Positions 1 to 9,192 are shown, numbered from the stretch's first letter. The stretch: 64,000 bases of DNA from Gallionella sp. (GCA_028707275.1 JAQTUP010000009.1:47401-111400); one strand, 5' to 3'. The notes: generated by a model not told the origin, from the sequence alone. Numbers and translations: made by a program.

Positions 1-236
1 AACGCGCACAGTACCGCACCCAGTGGCTGGCATGCCTTGGCCGGATTGACCGTCAAAGCCTCGCGCTTGAAGTTCAGGTCGCGGTATTCGGCCGTAGTCG
101 TCCAGGTAAAAGTGTCCTGAACCACATCCTTGCCATGACGCTCTTCGAACTGGTCCTGCTTATTACCCAGGGATTCCTTGTATTCGTCCTGACGGAACAG
201 TGGATAACAAGGTTTGATATCGTCAACTTTTTGCAT
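1..236 (-). CDS. nifK: Nitrogenase MoFe protein beta chain NifK, N-terminal part (cut by window edge)
   Basis: Only the first 78 or so codons are inside the window; the gene continues past the left edge. The start is the ATG at 236, preceded on the minus strand by TAAGGAGATAAGC, a good ribosome binding site. The visible protein begins MQKVDDIKPCYPLFRQDEYK and includes the NPAKACQPLGA segment. In the NifK family this segment carries the first P-cluster cysteine. With NifD it forms the alpha2-beta2 MoFe protein in the cytoplasm, where N2 is reduced. It is the third gene of nifHDK, 194 bases after nifD, a wide gap that holds a dispersed hairpin. Family identity is clear even from this fragment. 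Confidence 0.95.
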   Translation of the reverse strand, partial: MQKVDDIKPCYPLFRQDEYKESLGNKQDQFEERHGKDVVQDTFTWTTTAEYRDLNFKREALTVNPAKACQPLGAVLCA

Positions 237-331
237 GCTTATCTCCTTAGCTGCACCGCTCATCTGCGGATGCCGGCATAGATTGATGTTGGATGGCGGT
301 GTTTTGCGCGCCACCTGACTTTATCTCCATC

Positions 332-354
332 CCCTCCCCCTTGCAGGGGGAGGG
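332..354. repeat. GC-rich dispersed hairpin in the nifD-nifK gap
   Basis: Perfect 9-bp arms CCCTCCCCC and GGGGGAGGG are separated by five bases, and a second pyrimidine-rich stretch follows up to 419. A nearly identical hairpin occurs between kdpB and kdpC (about 37571-37593). It is therefore a small dispersed repeat and not a nif-specific signal. The nifD-nifK gap (237-430) contains no other feature I can support apart from the nifK ribosome binding site. Confidence 0.55.
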
Positions 355-430
355 TTAGGGAGTGGGTAGAAATTACTGTCCTACCCCCATCCCAGCCTTC
401 CCCCTTACCAGGGGAAGGACAGAGTTTTAA

Positions 431-1906
431 TTACGCTGCCTTCTGTTCAGTTTCAGGCGCTACCGGCTTCAACCACGGCGGCGTCATCTTGCTCCAGCAC
501 GGATTATTGATGGTCATATCCATATCGCGGGCGAAGATGGCAAAGCCGTCATAACCGTGGTACGGGCCTGAATAATCCCAGGAGTGCATCTGACGGAACG
601 GCACACCCATCTTCTGGAAGATGAATTTTTCCTTGATACCGGAACCGACCAGATCAGGCTTGACGCGTTTGACGAACTCTTCGAATTCGAAGCCGGTCAC
701 GTCGTCGTAAATCAAGGTGGCATTGCCCATGTCCTTGATGGTGCGGTCGTAATCGTCGTTGTGACCAAACTCATAGCCGGTACCAACAACTTCCATGCCC
801 AGATCTTCATAAGCGCCGATCACGTGACGCGGGCGCAAACCGCCTACGTACAGCATGACGCGCTTGCCTTGCAGGCGCGGTTTGTACTTGGCAATCACTT
901 CATCCATCATCGCCTGATACTTAGCGATCACGCGCTCTGCGCCTTCCTTGATCTTGTCGTCGAAGTGTGCCGCGATAGCGCGCAACGATTCGGCAACCTT
1001 GGTAGGGCCGAAGAAGTTGTATTCCATCCAGGGAATGCTGTACTTTTCTTCCATGTGGCGCGCGATGTAGTTCATCGAACGGTAGCAATGGATCAGATTC
1101 AGCTTCGCGTTAGGTGTCATTTCCATTTCAGCGATGGTGCCGTCGCCTGACCACTGTGCAATCACGCGCAGACCCATTTCTTCGAGCAGAATCCGTGAAG
1201 ACCAGGCGTCCCCTCCGATGTTGTAATCGCCGATAACGGCCACATCGTAAGGTGTGCTGGCGAATTCCTGCGTGTCGCGACGCGGCAACACCCAGTCACG
1301 AATCGCATCGTTGGCGATATGGTGACCCAGAGACTGAGACACGCCACGGAAACCTTCGCAACGCACCGGCACGATAGGCTTGTTGATTTCCTTGGCTGTT
1401 TTCTTTGCGACCGCTTCGATATCGTCACCGATCAGACCGATCGGGCACTCGGATTGAATCGAGATACCCTTGTTCAACGGGAACAAGGATTCGATCTCGA
1501 GCATGACTTTGGCCAGCTTCTTGTCGCCGCCAAATACGATGTCTTTTTCCTGGAAGTCGGAAGTAAAGTTCATCGTACCGAAGGTATTGATCCCTGTCGT
1601 ACCGACGTAATAGTTACGGCGACCTGCGCGGGAATATTGTCCACAGCCGACCGGGCCGTGGGAAATGTGGATCATGTCCTTGATCGGGCCCCACACCACA
1701 CCCTTGGAACCGGCGTAAGCGCAACCACGAATGGTCATCACACCCGGCAACGATTTGCGGTTGGAGGTGATACATTTTTTTGATTGTTCGATGGACTGAT
1801 CGTTAACTGCAAGATGCTTTGCACGATCTTTCCTGGCTTTTTCCGGGTAAACTTCCAGCACTTCCTGAATCAGCGCCTCGGTTTCTTCGCGTGTTAATGC
1901 AGACAT
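431..1906 (-). CDS. nifD: Nitrogenase MoFe protein alpha chain NifD
   Basis: The protein has 491 residues from the ATG at 1906, which is preceded by AAAGGAGAACGGA; an upstream in-frame start (1933) lacks such a site. Key residues fall at the same numbers as in Azotobacter NifD: Cys62 (RGCAYAG) and Cys88 (GPVGCGQ) for the P-cluster, and Val70 in SKGVVWGP above the FeMo-cofactor. The Gln of the VSQSLGHH segment, the cofactor cysteine in LIHCYRSMN and the cofactor histidine in MHSWDYSGP are also present. This is the molybdenum enzyme, not a VnfD or AnfD form. It binds FeMo-co and reduces N2 with NifK. It lies between nifH and nifK in one transcript, and a strong hairpin separates it from nifH. 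Confidence 0.98.
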   Translation of the reverse strand: MSALTREETEALIQEVLEVYPEKARKDRAKHLAVNDQSIEQSKKCITSNRKSLPGVMTIRGCAYAGSKGVVWGPIKDMIHISHGPVGCGQYSRAGRRNYYVGTTGINTFGTMNFTSDFQEKDIVFGGDKKLAKVMLEIESLFPLNKGISIQSECPIGLIGDDIEAVAKKTAKEINKPIVPVRCEGFRGVSQSLGHHIANDAIRDWVLPRRDTQEFASTPYDVAVIGDYNIGGDAWSSRILLEEMGLRVIAQWSGDGTIAEMEMTPNAKLNLIHCYRSMNYIARHMEEKYSIPWMEYNFFGPTKVAESLRAIAAHFDDKIKEGAERVIAKYQAMMDEVIAKYKPRLQGKRVMLYVGGLRPRHVIGAYEDLGMEVVGTGYEFGHNDDYDRTIKDMGNATLIYDDVTGFEFEEFVKRVKPDLVGSGIKEKFIFQKMGVPFRQMHSWDYSGPYHGYDGFAIFARDMDMTINNPCWSKMTPPWLKPVAPETEQKAA

Positions 1907-1961
1907 TCCGTTCTCCTTTAATGACCCACCCATATGTGGAGTCCATCAGGGTTGATTTCGC

Positions 1962-2002
1962 AGGTCGGGACCCGACACCGTTACGGTGTCGGGTCCCGAC
2001 CT
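1962..2002 (-). other. Perfect 19-bp stem-loop in the nifH-nifD gap
   Basis: The arms at 1962-1980 and 1984-2002 are perfect inverted repeats of 19 bases around a 3-base loop. The structure begins 10 bases after the nifH stop codon. As RNA it is a very stable hairpin without a U tract, so full termination is unlikely. It fits a partial terminator or 3' stabiliser that leaves more nifH than nifDK message, a role known for nifH-nifD gaps in other diazotrophs. That role is inferred here. It could also be a copy of a dispersed palindrome; a weaker GTCGGGT/ACCCGAC hairpin sits between kdpA and kdpB (about 39702-39719). Confidence 0.75.
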
Positions 2003-2012
2003 ACAGCTTTAA

Positions 2013-2909
<897 letters not shown>

Positions 2910-2957
2910 TCAAAAGTTAAGACGCGATTTAAAGTATTTCGCTCTCACCCCTGATAT

Positions 2958-2973
2958 CGCAATCTTTGTGCCA
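2958..2973 (-). promoter_or_regulatory. Sigma-54 promoter of nifHDK
   Basis: On the minus strand the sequence is TGGCACAAAGATTGCG, that is TGGCAC-N5-TTGC, matching the -24/-12 consensus with correct spacing. It lies 66 bases before the nifH start, leaving room for a leader of about 55 bases. A NifA site sits at 3071-3086. Confidence 0.9.
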
Positions 2974-3002
2974 GCCCCGCACGATCCGCCTAAGCAATTG
3001 AA

Positions 3003-3893
3003 ATGAATGAAATAGTTAACATTGATACAAGTGAGTTGGCAGGTTCAGGACACGACAAATCCATGGATTTTGTAGGGCTAACTACAACACTGCCGCGCAA
3101 TGCGCGTCTGATGATCAATCGCTGTAATCTGCCCGCCGACATCCTGGGCAGCCTCACCTACCAGAAACATCCGGTGCCGCTGGTAATAGACGGGGTAACC
3201 CCGTTTCATCACGGATTATTTACGTTGCTCAACCGGATTGACCATGCAGACGAACGCGCGCAGGCGTTCATGCAGCACATGAAGGCGGTATACAGCTTGA
3301 ACTGCCCGGAAGAAGCAGGGCTGTCGTCCGGCAGCAAACACCGCCGCGCCAGAGCCGATTACCTGAAGATGGTGCGCGGCTGGTCTTTCGATTCCGGCAG
3401 CCGGGAAGCCGCCGTTTTAAAGGGCTGGGTGGAGTCTCGCTTCGGCTTGCTGCAACGCCATCATCAAAGTCCGATCAAGGATCCGTCCGACGAGGGTTAT
3501 CGCAATTATCTGGAAATGCGCTCAGCGGGACTTTATGGCACCAATGCGCTGGAATCGCAGCTCGACCTGCTCTACAGCTTTTGTCAGTACGAGCTGGCGA
3601 GGCTACACCCGGCTGAATCCCATTTAACCCTGTATCGGGGCGTCAATCGCGTCGATGAGCACGAGACCCTGGCCCGACTGGACGGCAAGCGCCGCGTGGT
3701 GCTGCTCAACAGCTTGAGTTCCTTCACCGAAAACCGCGAGCGCGCCGACGAGTTCGGCGACTATCTGCTCACCGCAAGTGTGCCAATCGCCAAAATCTTC
3801 TGCTATACGAGATTACTGCCGGGGATGTTGCAAGGAGAGGACGAATACACCGTCATCGGCGGATTATATGAAGTCGAGGTTGCGGCGTGGTAA
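3003..3893 (+). CDS. draT: NAD(+)--dinitrogen-reductase ADP-ribosyltransferase DraT
   Basis: The protein has 296 residues and is of the DraT family. DraT moves ADP-ribose from NAD+ to Arg101 of NifH and switches nitrogenase off when ammonium appears or energy falls. The N-terminal segment (RCNLPADILGSLTYQKHP) is typical of DraT. The ADP-ribosyltransferase triad can be placed: Arg in LTLYRGVN, Ser in LLNSLSSFTENRE, and the E-x-E pair in LQGEDEYTVIGG. It is transcribed divergently from nifH, with 111 bp between the starts. No strong ribosome binding site precedes the ATG, so translation may be weak. The partner hydrolase DraG, usually adjacent, does not follow; 3894-4069 is empty. Confidence 0.93.
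   Translation: MNEIVNIDTSELAGSGHDKSMDFVGLTTTLPRNARLMINRCNLPADILGSLTYQKHPVPLVIDGVTPFHHGLFTLLNRIDHADERAQAFMQHMKAVYSLNCPEEAGLSSGSKHRRARADYLKMVRGWSFDSGSREAAVLKGWVESRFGLLQRHHQSPIKDPSDEGYRNYLEMRSAGLYGTNALESQLDLLYSFCQYELARLHPAESHLTLYRGVNRVDEHETLARLDGKRRVVLLNSLSSFTENRERADEFGDYLLTASVPIAKIFCYTRLLPGMLQGEDEYTVIGGLYEVEVAAW
3071..3086. promoter_or_regulatory. NifA upstream activator site (TGT-N10-ACA) for nifH, inside draT
   Basis: TGT-AGGGCTAACT-ACA is an exact match to the NifA site. It sits about 98 bp upstream of the nifH sigma-54 promoter, the usual range for IHF-assisted looping. It falls within codons 23-28 of draT, so the coding and regulatory constraints overlap. Confidence 0.75.
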
Positions 3894-4069
3894 TTTAAAG
3901 ACAGTTTACTGTTTGAAGTTTACGGTTTACGGGTGGCAGGTAGCGGATTGCGGAGAGCGATTCTTGCAGCCGACATCCAGGAATATCGACACTGCCGTCG
4001 TTGGCGACGGGCAGCTACCCGGGAAGAAACTCAGCGAGATGAAGTTCTCCAGACGAGACCAGCAGCAAC

Positions 4070-4945
4070 TCACAGGATATTCGAATCACGAACACCCGTT
4101 TCCGACTCTTCCTTCGTGAGGTTAAAGTAACGTCTTATACTTGAGCGTGGAGTTGCCCATGAGAAACTATCGTCGGACAATATGTTCTCTACTTCAGAAA
4201 TAACGTCGTATTCAATGAAACCGAACTCACGCACACGGGTAACTTTGACATGAATGCAGCACACAGTACGCATCTTCGAGTTAACGGCAATGGGGCGAAG
4301 CGCAAGATTCATTCCAAGTTCGTCTCGAACGCTCGGAAACATGATGCCATCAGTTTCTGGCTCGCGATAGATCATTGATGCGATTGAGCGGCTGTGAATG
4401 TACTCATTTTCATCCGCATTCGCTTCCGCTAATAATCCAGACAAGAATGCATCAACATACAAAATCCGCATGCCCTCTCGTGGACTCTTACTATTCAGGA
4501 GTCGGCCGATAGTTCCACCTGGATCGACGCCAATAAGACGTAGGTATCCCTTCTTGTAAACGTGGAAAAACTCCCCAATCACTGCAACGCGAATTCCTGC
4601 TTCTGGTTTAACTTTCAATCCTACAAGCTGAATGAGGTCACCTTCTTTGGCATTTATCTCCTGAAGAGCGGTTTCAATGCGTGTCGCCGCGTATAAACAT
4701 GGAACATTCTTGTCGTTCAGACGCCCGAGTTCAGCATTTTCAGGTGGCGGATACAGCATATTTTTTATGCAAGGCCAAGGATCTTTCTCTGTATTTCGCG
4801 CTCTCCAGTACACATCCTTACTGAGGAGTTCAATATTGAGAAGTGAATAGAGATCAAACAGCCTCTCAAGTGCATGACAAGCCTCGGATAGCGACCTAGC
4901 CTCACGAACCCGAGTGAATATCTTGTCGCATTCGTCCAGGCTCAT
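4070..4945 (-). CDS. RES-domain protein (probable NAD+-degrading fold), orphan
   Basis: The protein has 291 residues. The RES-type hallmarks are an Arg in DVYWRARN (near 48-50), a Glu in AATRIETALQEI (near 95) and a Ser in YIHSRSIASMIYR (near 185). RES proteins are ADP-ribosyltransferase-fold enzymes; the toxin forms degrade NAD+. This one is longer than the usual 150-230-residue RES toxins because of an N-terminal helical segment of about 45 residues. The Xre-type antitoxin gene that normally precedes res toxins is absent: the 194 bases upstream hold no credible gene. It may therefore be a non-toxin RES protein or an orphan. The family call is fairly secure; the function is not. Confidence 0.65.
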   Translation of the reverse strand: MSLDECDKIFTRVREARSLSEACHALERLFDLYSLLNIELLSKDVYWRARNTEKDPWPCIKNMLYPPPENAELGRLNDKNVPCLYAATRIETALQEINAKEGDLIQLVGLKVKPEAGIRVAVIGEFFHVYKKGYLRLIGVDPGGTIGRLLNSKSPREGMRILYVDAFLSGLLAEANADENEYIHSRSIASMIYREPETDGIMFPSVRDELGMNLALRPIAVNSKMRTVCCIHVKVTRVREFGFIEYDVISEVENILSDDSFSWATPRSSIRRYFNLTKEESETGVRDSNIL

Positions 4946-5139
4946 TAAATATCTTTCATAAATACAACGATAGCAAAACTTAACAGCTCTAAACCTAACC
5001 CAATGAAATTCATGAAAATTACCGCTTAAGCAGCTTTCTTGCTGCCTATTTTACACCTCGACCCGGCAGAACTGGCACAGCGCGGCGGCACCCCCTGAAC
5101 CCGCCCGCCAAAGACCGGATGTTCGAAGCGCCCTGTCGA

Positions 5140-5403
5140 TTAACTGTCGTAGTGAAAGCGACAGGCGACGACGACCAATTCCGCATCTGTGGCGCGATAC
5201 ACCAGGCGGTTCGCATCGTCTATGCGCCGGGACCAGTAACCCGATAAGTCGCCGCGCAATGGTTCCGGCTTGCCGATACCTGCGAAGGGTTCGCGTGCTG
5301 CGGCGGTAATCAGCGTATTGATTCGCTTGAGCGTCTTTTTATCCTGTCCATGCCAATACAGATAAGCTTCCCACGCATCGGGCACAAACCGAATCGCCCG
5401 CAT
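5140..5403 (-). CDS. yoeB: Toxin of the YoeB/Txe mRNA interferase family
   Basis: The protein has 87 residues and the YoeB pattern: an N-terminal [20 protein letters not shown] helix, the [21 protein letters not shown] core, LVYRA, and a C-terminal CRFHYDS tail. The His-Tyr pair at that tail is part of the active region in YoeB. YoeB cuts mRNA at the ribosome when its antitoxin is degraded. The gene begins 2 bases after the yefM stop codon, so the two are translationally linked. This is a complete pair, probably acquired, between the RES gene and the SIR2-hemerythrin pair. Confidence 0.92.
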   Translation of the reverse strand: MRAIRFVPDAWEAYLYWHGQDKKTLKRINTLITAAAREPFAGIGKPEPLRGDLSGYWSRRIDDANRLVYRATDAELVVVACRFHYDS

Positions 5404-5405
5404 GG

Positions 5406-5666
5406 TTAATCAGCGCCAAGCAATTGACGATCTTGTGCCTGTCCTGCCTTATCCTGTGCGATTGCACGAGCCAGTGCGGCGGCATTCGCCGGATTGCTTG
5501 TCAGGTGCAGTGTCTCCATGATGCTGTTGTAGCTGTCCAGCGACATCACCACGGCATCGCCTTCCGCGTCGCGGCGACTGATAATTGTCACGTCCACATC
5601 CTGAACGACATCATCCAATACGGATTTGAGCGCATTGCGCGCATGTGAATAGGTAACGACTTTCAT
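5406..5666 (-). CDS. yefM: Antitoxin of the YefM/Phd family
   Basis: The protein has 86 residues. The N-terminal [20 protein letters not shown] is the DNA-binding Phd/YefM fold, followed by [20 protein letters not shown] and a C-terminal toxin-binding tail that is probably disordered when free. It neutralises YoeB and represses its own promoter, alone and with the toxin. It is the first gene of the pair. Confidence 0.92.
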   Translation of the reverse strand: MKVVTYSHARNALKSVLDDVVQDVDVTIISRRDAEGDAVVMSLDSYNSIMETLHLTSNPANAAALARAIAQDKAGQAQDRQLLGAD

Positions 5667-6069
5667 GGCTTTCTCACTTGAACAATAAGTTGCACAACTA
5701 TAAACGCGACGCGGGTTAACCGCAAGTCATATTCCGGTGCGCCAGGACAACGATTACCAAGCCCAGCCGCTAAAACCCCGAAGAGGCTTTGGCTGAGGAA
5801 AAATTCAGCTGGCATTCAGGCTAACCGGACAATTTGATTCAAGCGCTCACAGGCCTGAGTAAAAAAGCCATCATCTATCCTGCCCAGAGGATGCTGCCTG
5901 GCCTGCTCAATCCTGAATCCTGAATCCTGCACTCCTCGCTGCGCTCTCCTCAATCCTGCATTCCGCATCGCCCTACCCTCGCCCCCTTGTGCGACAAACC
6001 TTTCGGCATTGTCGCATTTACGCCAACACTCGCCCTCCTGCAACCCGCGCCAATACAGAGGATGCGCGC

Positions 6070-6085
6070 TGGCGCGTTTATTGCG
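6070..6085 (+). promoter_or_regulatory. Candidate sigma-54 promoter for the SIR2-hemerythrin pair
   Basis: TGGCGCGTTTATTGCG has the GG and GC dinucleotides at sigma-54 spacing, with two departures from the consensus (G for A in the -24 box, final G for A/T). It lies 138 bases before the start at 6223. No TGT-N10-ACA site was found upstream. An 8-bp inverted repeat, TGCGACAA/TTGTCGCA, lies at 5990-6016. The rest of 5667-6222 contains no supportable gene, only low-complexity stretches such as repeated TCCTGAA near 5910-5930. Confidence 0.4.
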
Positions 6086-6222
6086 TGGTAACTCGGCAAC
6101 GGATATGGCAAGTTGCCGTTCCTGATAATACAACCCGCCATGTCCGCCCCTCTCCCGCAAGCTGGCGAGGGGTGCAAGGATTCGCTGCGCGAGGTTCACA
6201 TTATTTACTACGAGGAGCTATT

Positions 6223-7086
6223 ATGAGCACAGCATTCAATCCGGCGTTCGAGCCGATCTTCAGCGGTCTGTCTGACGGCAGCGTGATTCCTTATCTGGGA
6301 CCCGGCGCACTGAATGGCGTCATTGAACCTGCCACGGGAAAAGCCATCCCTGCCGACAGCGACAGCCTGATTCTGGCAATGAATAACGGCCAGCCGATGG
6401 CGCCAAAACTGATGTTCGAATTTCCCCGCGCCGCAATGAATATCGAACTCAAGCGCGGGCGTTCCACGATCAACCGCTTTCTCGACACGACTTACCGCGA
6501 CACGCAATGGAGCACGTCAGCGCTGCACGAATGGCTGGCGCAAAGTCATCTGCCCTACATCATTGATACCAACCGCGACATCCAGTTGCAAAAGCAATAC
6601 GCCGCAACGCCGCATACCCTGATTGTCGGTACTGCGCGCATCGCCAGCCGTGAATACCGCTACCGCCTGTTTCACTACGATGGCGCGGCCTACTCCCTGA
6701 TTGAACAGGAAGCGGTGGACACCAGTTTGCCCATCCTGTTCAAACCGCTTGGCACCCCTTTGCCGGAAACCAACTACATCGCCTCGGACGCCGATTTTGT
6801 GGATTACATTACCGAAATGATGGGCGGCTTTGCGATTCCCGCCTTCGTCAAACGCATGCGTCAGAACAAACGTTATTTGACGCTGGGGCTGCGATTTAAC
6901 CGGGACACCGAACGCATGGTGTTTTCCGAAAGCATCTTTGGTGCAAACGGGGGCTGGGCGTTCATCCCGCACCCGAGCGACAAGGAAAAAAGATTTCTCG
7001 CCCGGTACAACATCGAAATCATCAATGCCGATGTAGCCGACTTTTTAACCGCTGCACAGGAGCGGAATACCGCCGAGGTCGCCTGA
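6223..7086 (+). CDS. SIR2-like domain protein, hemerythrin-linked
   Basis: The protein has 287 residues from the ATG at 6223, preceded by ACGAGGAGCTATT; longer in-frame starts lack such a site. The N-terminal VIPYLGPGAL resembles the nucleotide-binding start of SIR2-like domains, and HLPYIIDTNRD near 105 resembles the second Rossmann strand with its T-N motif. SIR2-like proteins without the zinc-binding module often bind or degrade NAD+. A SIR2-like gene directly followed by a hemerythrin gene recurs near nif genes in other proteobacteria (from memory, not checked here). Its stop codon abuts the hemerythrin start, so the two are surely co-expressed. The role in nitrogen fixation is unknown. 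Confidence 0.65.
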   Translation: MSTAFNPAFEPIFSGLSDGSVIPYLGPGALNGVIEPATGKAIPADSDSLILAMNNGQPMAPKLMFEFPRAAMNIELKRGRSTINRFLDTTYRDTQWSTSALHEWLAQSHLPYIIDTNRDIQLQKQYAATPHTLIVGTARIASREYRYRLFHYDGAAYSLIEQEAVDTSLPILFKPLGTPLPETNYIASDADFVDYITEMMGGFAIPAFVKRMRQNKRYLTLGLRFNRDTERMVFSESIFGANGGWAFIPHPSDKEKRFLARYNIEIINADVADFLTAAQERNTAEVA

Positions 7087-7491
7087 ATGTCACATCAACC
7101 TGTATGGGATGCGTCGCGTCATACGCTGGGCGTGACCGAACTGGATGACGCCCACAGTAAATTTATCGCTCAGGTAGCAGCGCTGATCGCCGCCACCGAC
7201 ACCGACTTTCCGCCCTTGTTTCAGGCGCTGATCAGCCACACCCGCGATCACTTCATGCAGGAAGGAAAATTGATGCGCGATGCCAAATATCCGGGACTGG
7301 CCATGCATGAAGGCGAGCATCACCGGGTACTGGGGGAGCTGCAACAACTCAATCGCACCCTCAAACGCGGGCGTCTGCCGCTGGTGCGCGCTTTCGTCAA
7401 ACACGGCCTGGCCGAATGGTTCGATACGCATCTGGCGATGATGGACAGTGCGCTGGTGGCACATTTGAAAAGACCTGTACAGGTCTTGTGA
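7087..7491 (+). CDS. Bacteriohemerythrin (di-iron oxygen-binding protein)
   Basis: The protein has 134 residues with all seven expected di-iron ligands visible: His23, His55 and Glu59 (HTRDHFMQE), His74 and His78 (MHEGEH), His115 and Asp120 (DTHLAMMD). Such proteins bind O2 reversibly. Beside nif genes, a plausible job is to buffer or sense oxygen for the oxygen-labile nitrogenase. The gene starts directly after the SIR2-like stop codon. Its last codons contain a perfect 16-bp palindrome, AGACCTGTACAGGTCT (7471-7486), and a larger palindrome follows 2 bases after the stop. Confidence 0.9.
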   Translation: MSHQPVWDASRHTLGVTELDDAHSKFIAQVAALIAATDTDFPPLFQALISHTRDHFMQEGKLMRDAKYPGLAMHEGEHHRVLGELQQLNRTLKRGRLPLVRAFVKHGLAEWFDTHLAMMDSALVAHLKRPVQVL

Positions 7492-7493
7492 AG

Positions 7494-7520
7494 GGGGGGT
7501 GTACATTTTGTACACCCCCC
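7494..7520. repeat. Palindrome copy 1: TGTACA-N3-TGTACA flanked by G6/C6
   Basis: This is a 27-bp perfect palindrome with 12-bp arms and a TTT centre, between the convergent ends of the hemerythrin gene and parB. Two more copies lie at 10934-10960 and 11233-11257, with centres ATT and AAT. It could be a bidirectional terminator, although no U tract follows, or a binding site for ParB or a related plasmid regulator. Confidence 0.8.
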
Positions 7521-7525
7521 TGCTT

Positions 7526-8407
7526 TCAGAATCGATAACCCTGATCTTGCAAAACAGTTTTTATCGCCGCTTCTATTTTTTCAAGATCAAATGTTTTACC
7601 CGCCAGTCGTATTCCGCCACTTCCTCGTGTTAATTTACCAACCGAAATTCCGGATTTATCGAGGACCTGCTGTTCCAGATGAACCGGTTTATCGCGCAGT
7701 TGTTGACGTATCCACAAAATGGCTGCTACCTGGGTTTTGATATGACCGGAAGATAAGCGGTTAAAAGCCTCAATGACGGTATCGGTGTGCGTTGGCAAAT
7801 AGTCGAGTACACTTTTTGCAGCCGCAGCGCCTATCAGCGCTGGCTGCTGTTCAAGTAACGTAATAATTTCCGCAGGCAATTTGCCATAAGCCAGATAGCG
7901 GATAATGTCTTGTCGCGACCTTCCAAGTAATCTGCCGGCTTCAGAATTTGATTTCAGATACCCGTCTGACATCAGGGTATCGAGCAGTTTAAAAATCTCG
8001 TAGTCGGTTAAATCCTTGCGGGTCAGGTTATCTGCTGCCAGCGCACGACTGGCTTCAGCATTGTTCATGAGGCGAACGACTGCAGGAATATCCGGGTATC
8101 CCAGACGGATATAGGCTAGAAAACGGGTATGCCCGGCAACAAGCTCATATCCTTGATCAATTGGGCGAACAATCACCGGTGTAATTAATCCGCCCGTATT
8201 GCGTATTGATTCCATCAAGTCTTCCAGTGTTTGTTCGTTGATCTGACGAACCTGGTATGGAGAGGCGGATATTTTATCGAGGGGCAGGCGCATGGCATCG
8301 GCGTGCATCTGACTGACAATGGTATGTCTGACTTCTTCGGCAATAGTTTCGGGTTTCTTGCGCTGGCGCAGACCAGCGGCTAAGTCCTGGTCTGAAACTC
8401 TGCTCAT
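7526..8407 (-). CDS. parB: ParB-family partition protein
   Basis: The protein has 293 residues. An N-terminal ParB/Srx-type nuclease-like domain spans roughly 40-130, with the box II-like motif LVAGHTRFLAYIRLG and the run ASRALAADNLTRKDLTDYE. A helix-turn-helix follows at about 150-175 (SNSEAGRLLGRSRQDIIRYL). ParB binds centromere sites (parS) and, with ParA, segregates plasmids. The start overlaps the parA stop by 4 bases (ATGA). The length and C-terminus look like plasmid ParB rather than the chromosomal Spo0J type. The canonical chromosomal parS sequence was not seen nearby; the TGTACA palindromes are candidate sites. Confidence 0.88.
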   Translation of the reverse strand: MSRVSDQDLAAGLRQRKKPETIAEEVRHTIVSQMHADAMRLPLDKISASPYQVRQINEQTLEDLMESIRNTGGLITPVIVRPIDQGYELVAGHTRFLAYIRLGYPDIPAVVRLMNNAEASRALAADNLTRKDLTDYEIFKLLDTLMSDGYLKSNSEAGRLLGRSRQDIIRYLAYGKLPAEIITLLEQQPALIGAAAAKSVLDYLPTHTDTVIEAFNRLSSGHIKTQVAAILWIRQQLRDKPVHLEQQVLDKSGISVGKLTRGSGGIRLAGKTFDLEKIEAAIKTVLQDQGYRF

Positions 8408-9192
8408 TTAGTTCGACCTTTTTTGGATTTTATGCCGATAATTTCCATGATTTCCCGGGCTATTTCAACAACAGCGCGAGATACATTGCTATCTCGTTCC
8501 AATTGCAAAACCGTACGGTTTACGATCTGACCTTTGTCTACATCCGTTGTGGCCGGCATGGTGGCGAGCAATACATGATCGTAATATTCCTTTGTTGCGC
8601 CCTGGACAAGTCTGCACACTTTTTTTCTCGTATCGTGCCGGGTCAATACAGCTCCGCCGAATTTTAGTCTTGGGTTCGCTGTACGAGCCTGGTTGATAAA
8701 TGCCACCAGATCATCTGCGCCAACCAGTGACAGTTTGGATCCGCTTGCCAGGGGAGTGAATACAAAATCAGCCGATGCCAGTGCATTTGCCGTTAAAAAT
8801 GAAAGTGCCGGTGGTGTATCGAGAATGATGATGTCGTAAACGGGTACGACAGGAACCAGTTTTTGGGCGAGCAAAGAGGTGCTGGCAAAGGGAGTGCTTT
8901 GCAACTGACGTTCCAGATTGGCAAGTTTTAAACTTGCACCGATCAGGTGTACACCGTCGATGTTGGTTTTTTCAATTACCGCCTGGGCAATTGAGGCATT
9001 ACCGGACAGTACCTGTTCAATCGGTACCCCGGGTGTTTCTTCTGCGCTATAAAGCAGGCTTGTGACGTTAGCCTGAGGATCAAGATCTACTACTAAAACA
9101 TCCAGACCTTCGCGGGCAAAAGCATCCGCGACATTCAGTGTCAACGTTGTCTTAGCTACCCCGCCTTTGTGATTGGCAAACGAAATTATCAT
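8404..9192 (-). CDS. parA: ParA-family partition ATPase
   Basis: The protein has 262 residues. A deviant Walker A, KGGVAKTT, is at 9-16, the second motif is VVDLDPQANVTSLL, and the Walker B-like segment is IIILDTPPALS. It lacks the N-terminal DNA-binding extension of type Ia plasmid ParA proteins, so it is a short ParA. It works with the downstream ParB to position plasmid copies over the nucleoid. The start lies next to the AT-rich iteron region, an arrangement typical of plasmid origins with divergent par and rep genes. Confidence 0.9.
   Translation of the reverse strand: MIISFANHKGGVAKTTLTLNVADAFAREGLDVLVVDLDPQANVTSLLYSAEETPGVPIEQVLSGNASIAQAVIEKTNIDGVHLIGASLKLANLERQLQSTPFASTSLLAQKLVPVVPVYDIIILDTPPALSFLTANALASADFVFTPLASGSKLSLVGADDLVAFINQARTANPRLKFGGAVLTRHDTRKKVCRLVQGATKEYYDHVLLATMPATTDVDKGQIVNRTVLQLERDSNVSRAVVEIAREIMEIIGIKSKKGRTK

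Noticed and set aside
5816..6199. Open frame of 127 codons in the gap before the SIR2-like gene
   Set aside because: It lies across repetitive TCCTGAA sequence, overlaps the candidate sigma-54 promoter, and has no recognisable motif.
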